Position numbers and translations under genes: made by a program. A DNA stretch of 64,000 nt from Rhizobium sp. AC27/96 (GTDB taxonomy: Bacteria; Pseudomonadota; Alphaproteobacteria; Rhizobiales; Rhizobiaceae): positions 185,683-249,682 of the forward strand of contig NZ_LXKN01000073.1 of NCBI RefSeq assembly GCF_001692325.1, written 5' to 3'. Below the pieces are notes generated by a model that saw only the letters and a program-made list of their open reading frames with translations, made no database searches and was not told the DNA's origin. Below, piece after piece: positions 62,084-64,000 of the stretch. The first letter of the stretch is position 1; each line of letters starts with the position of its first letter.

Positions 62084-63142
62084 GTGACCGTATCGCTTAC
62101 CATCCAATCCATTAGCGCCCATTACGGCAAGACGGCCGTCCTGCAGGACCTGTCGCTATCAGTCGCCGCCGGCGAATTGGTGTCGCTGCTCGGCTCCAGC
62201 GGCTGCGGCAAGACGACGACGCTGCGGCTCGTCGCGGGCTTCCTGCAGCCGACGAGCGGCAGCATCAAGCTCGGCGATCGCGATCTGACCACGCTTCCCG
62301 CACATGCCCGCGATATCGGCCTCGTGTTCCAGAACTACGCCCTGTTTCCGCATCTGACGGTGCTGGAGAATGTCGCCTTCGGCCTGAAGCAGCGCGGCAT
62401 CGCAACGCAGGAACGTCGACAGAAGGCTGCAGCCATGCTGGAGCGCGTTGGCCTCTCAGGCCTCGGCGACCGGTTACCCTCCGCACTCTCCGGCGGCCAG
62501 AAACAGCGCGTCGCATTGGCGCGTGCGCTCGTCATTGAGCCGCCGCTTCTGATGTTCGATGAACCGTTGTCCAATCTCGACGCCAAACTCAGGGTCGACA
62601 TGCGCGTCGAGATCCGCCAGCTGCAGCGCGCCAACGGCACGACATCGCTCTATGTGACGCACGACCAGGAAGAAGCCTTCTCGATCTCGGATCGGGTCGC
62701 CATCATGAATGCAGGTCGCATCATGCAGCTCGATACGCCGGAAGTCCTCTACCGCAAACCGGCCAATGCCTTCGTTGCCCGTTTCGTCGGCTTCGAAAAC
62801 CTGCTGCCATTGCAAGTGGTCGCGCGCGATGGCGCCCTTGTGACGGCAGAGGGTGCAGGCGGTGCAAAGATCACGCTTTCGCAGGATGATTTCGGACCGG
62901 TCCCCGATGATTTCATCCTCGGCTGCCGCGCCGACGGGCTTTCCGTGCGCCACGAAGGCAATGGATTGCCGGCGACCCTCGGAATGAGAACCTATCTCGG
63001 CCGCGCCTATCAATATCAGTGCGCGACGCCGTCCGGTGATCTTGTTGCCAATGGCGCATTGTCCGAGCCGCTGGCAGCAGGTAGCGCGGCTACGCTCGTG
63101 CCCGTGCCCGAACAGTGCTGCATTCTTAATCCGCAGCGCTGA
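62084..63142 (+). CDS. PotA-like ABC transporter ATP-binding protein
   Basis: This ATPase with a C-terminal TOBE domain has 352 residues; the start codon is GTG. Walker A is GSSGCGKTT near 36-44, the signature LSGGQKQRVALARALVIEPPLLMFDEPLSNLD near 135-165, the switch VTHDQEEAFSISD. The substrate-linked C-terminal domain begins near 240. Last gene of the four-gene importer. Confidence 0.9.
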   Translation: MTVSLTIQSISAHYGKTAVLQDLSLSVAAGELVSLLGSSGCGKTTTLRLVAGFLQPTSGSIKLGDRDLTTLPAHARDIGLVFQNYALFPHLTVLENVAFGLKQRGIATQERRQKAAAMLERVGLSGLGDRLPSALSGGQKQRVALARALVIEPPLLMFDEPLSNLDAKLRVDMRVEIRQLQRANGTTSLYVTHDQEEAFSISDRVAIMNAGRIMQLDTPEVLYRKPANAFVARFVGFENLLPLQVVARDGALVTAEGAGGAKITLSQDDFGPVPDDFILGCRADGLSVRHEGNGLPATLGMRTYLGRAYQYQCATPSGDLVANGALSEPLAAGSAATLVPVPEQCCILNPQR

Positions 63143-63340
63143 TCACATAGGTTGCCACTGTTTTTTTGCCAAGACGCGCTTTCTGTTATGCTGACAATCA
63201 GCCCAGAGGCTCGAAATGAGCTGGGATGCTCAGGCAAGCGCATCAGCTCTCGCCGGTCTGCTCCGATCAAGGGTAGATTATTCGCAACCTTTAGTGGTTA
63301 AGGTTTTGCAATTGATCTATGGCTGCAAAGAGCGCAACAT

Positions 63341-63769
63341 ATGATTTGGGCTATCGTTTCAGTTTTGACATTTTATCTCGGAGCACTAAACACTTTACTG
63401 GCGCGTGTGGCAGGGACATGCACTCAGGGAGAGGCGGACCGACTTTGGGGCGTGATGATATCTATTCCCTTCTATATCGTCGCCGTGCTTGGCCTCTTTA
63501 AGACAAAATATCTCAAAACGACGACTATTGCTTGCAGCCCCGTTTTCCTCTTCGCGCTCTGGCAAGCTGCCTTCGCCTTCAGACTCGCGCTTGATATTCT
63601 TCTCTACGATGCCAGCGCTTGCGAAGTTCTTGAGGGCATGCCTTATTCAAAGAGCGGAGATGAGATCGTATTTGCTATTCTCTGGCCTCTCGTTACCTTT
63701 GGAATCCTCATAGCTTTAATGTTGGTTTACACCCTACGCCGACCTAAAAGCGGTCTTCGTCGAGGATAA
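63341..63769 (+). CDS. Small membrane protein of unknown function
   Basis: This 142-residue protein is not recognised. Four hydrophobic segments are seen (about 1-22, 38-55, 64-85, 110-132), with a short Arg-rich cytoplasmic tail. Cysteines are at CTQGEADR, ACSP and ACEVL. The ribosome binding site is weak (GAGCG), and the 198-nt gap upstream holds nothing recognisable. Composition is less GC-rich than its neighbours. Confidence 0.55.
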   Translation: MIWAIVSVLTFYLGALNTLLARVAGTCTQGEADRLWGVMISIPFYIVAVLGLFKTKYLKTTTIACSPVFLFALWQAAFAFRLALDILLYDASACEVLEGMPYSKSGDEIVFAILWPLVTFGILIALMLVYTLRRPKSGLRRG

Positions 63770-63818
63770 ATGTCAGCGAACATTCCGCAGCCTTGTATTT
63801 TAAAACCGCAATCCCTTG

Positions 63819-63857
63819 ACTGCCCGTTTGGTTTCCAGGCGGGCAGTTTGCTTTTTG
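63819..63857 (+). terminator. Terminator-like hairpin near the window end
   Basis: ACTGCCCG (63819-63826) and CGGGCAGT (63840-63847) form an 8-bp stem with a 13-nt loop, followed by TTGCTTTTTG. It lies 50 nt after the small membrane protein gene. The final stretch 63858-64000 is G/T-rich on the plus strand and holds no feature I can support. Confidence 0.65.
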
Positions 63858-64000
63858 AGTTGGGGAGTTTGGACGTTATCGGTCACCGCCTTGGGCGTAG
63901 ACACGTCCGCAGCCTTTTGCATAGGCGGTTTGATGCTGCTTGATGCTGTGGTTTATTTTGGGTGTTTTGGGGCTGGTTTTGGCGTGGTTGCGTGCTTGCG

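Noticed and set aside
63858..64000. G/T-rich end of the window as part of an rRNA or tRNA gene
   Set aside because: No tRNA cloverleaf or conserved rRNA word could be recognised in either strand.

Overview
The window reads as an ordinary chromosomal stretch of a Rhizobiaceae alphaproteobacterium, most likely Rhizobium or a close relative. It is GC-rich with densely packed genes. It carries a complete rhizobial C-P lyase (phn) locus, a MucR/Ros-type regulator, a SURF1 gene behind a cyo quinol oxidase, a cobalamin-riboswitch cbtBA locus, a polA / small RNA / marR arrangement matching the alpha-r7 sRNA locus of Sinorhizobium, and short palindromic repeats of rhizobial style. I saw no tRNA, rRNA, CRISPR array, prophage or complete insertion sequence.

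Layout. 1-3.1 kb: yejB and yejA of a peptide (microcin C type) importer, minus strand. 3.2-4.5 kb: a TetR regulator divergent from an isochorismatase-family hydrolase, with a duplicated operator-like site between them. 4.6-10.8 kb: mepA, mgsA, glk, an MsbA-like exporter, dapB and gpmA. 10.8-11.5 kb: a RelB/ParE-like toxin-antitoxin pair with a palindromic operator. 11.5-25.3 kb: the phosphonate locus, with phnF divergent from phnGHIJKL, a hexapeptide transferase, a PPOX-fold gene, phnCDE1E2, a 2H-phosphoesterase-like gene, phnM and phnN. Both plus-strand promoters carry Pho-box-like repeats, and the phnG promoter also has a PhnF-type operator. 25.5-31.7 kb: polA, an alpha-r7-like sRNA, marR and an MHYT-PAS-GGDEF-EAL protein. 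31.9-37.6 kb: an M20 dipeptidase, a nucleoside hydrolase coupled to an adenine deaminase, a MITE-like palindrome and an M20 amidohydrolase. 37.7-41.5 kb: a ferric iron ABC importer. 41.9-43.2 kb: an MHS-type MFS transporter. 43.6-48.8 kb: cyoABCD plus SURF1. 48.8-51.2 kb: a histidine phosphatase with a Cys-His-Gly motif, divergent from a B12 riboswitch that leads cbtB, cbtA and an unknown membrane-anchored gene. 51.2-53.5 kb: a small Gly/Arg/Trp-rich secreted protein and a PiT phosphate transporter. 53.7-55.9 kb: MucR-like, Fis-HTH and EAL genes. 56.2-63.1 kb: a TIM-barrel isomerase, a second adenine deaminase and a PotABCD-type ABC importer. The window ends with a small membrane protein of unknown function.

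How the genes work together. The phn genes form a whole route: PhnCDE uptake, PhnGHIJKL and PhnM C-P cleavage, then PhnN to PRPP. phnP is absent, and a 2H-phosphoesterase-like gene lies just before phnM, between the permease genes and phnMN. The PiT transporter adds a second phosphorus route. Nucleoside hydrolase plus adenine deaminase gives a short purine salvage path, and a second, sequence-divergent deaminase sits next to an ABC importer. The quinol oxidase genes come with SURF1 and have Met/His-rich tails that suggest attention to copper loading.

Limits. All identifications are from reading motifs and context. No database search was run, and start codons were chosen by ribosome binding site and family length.
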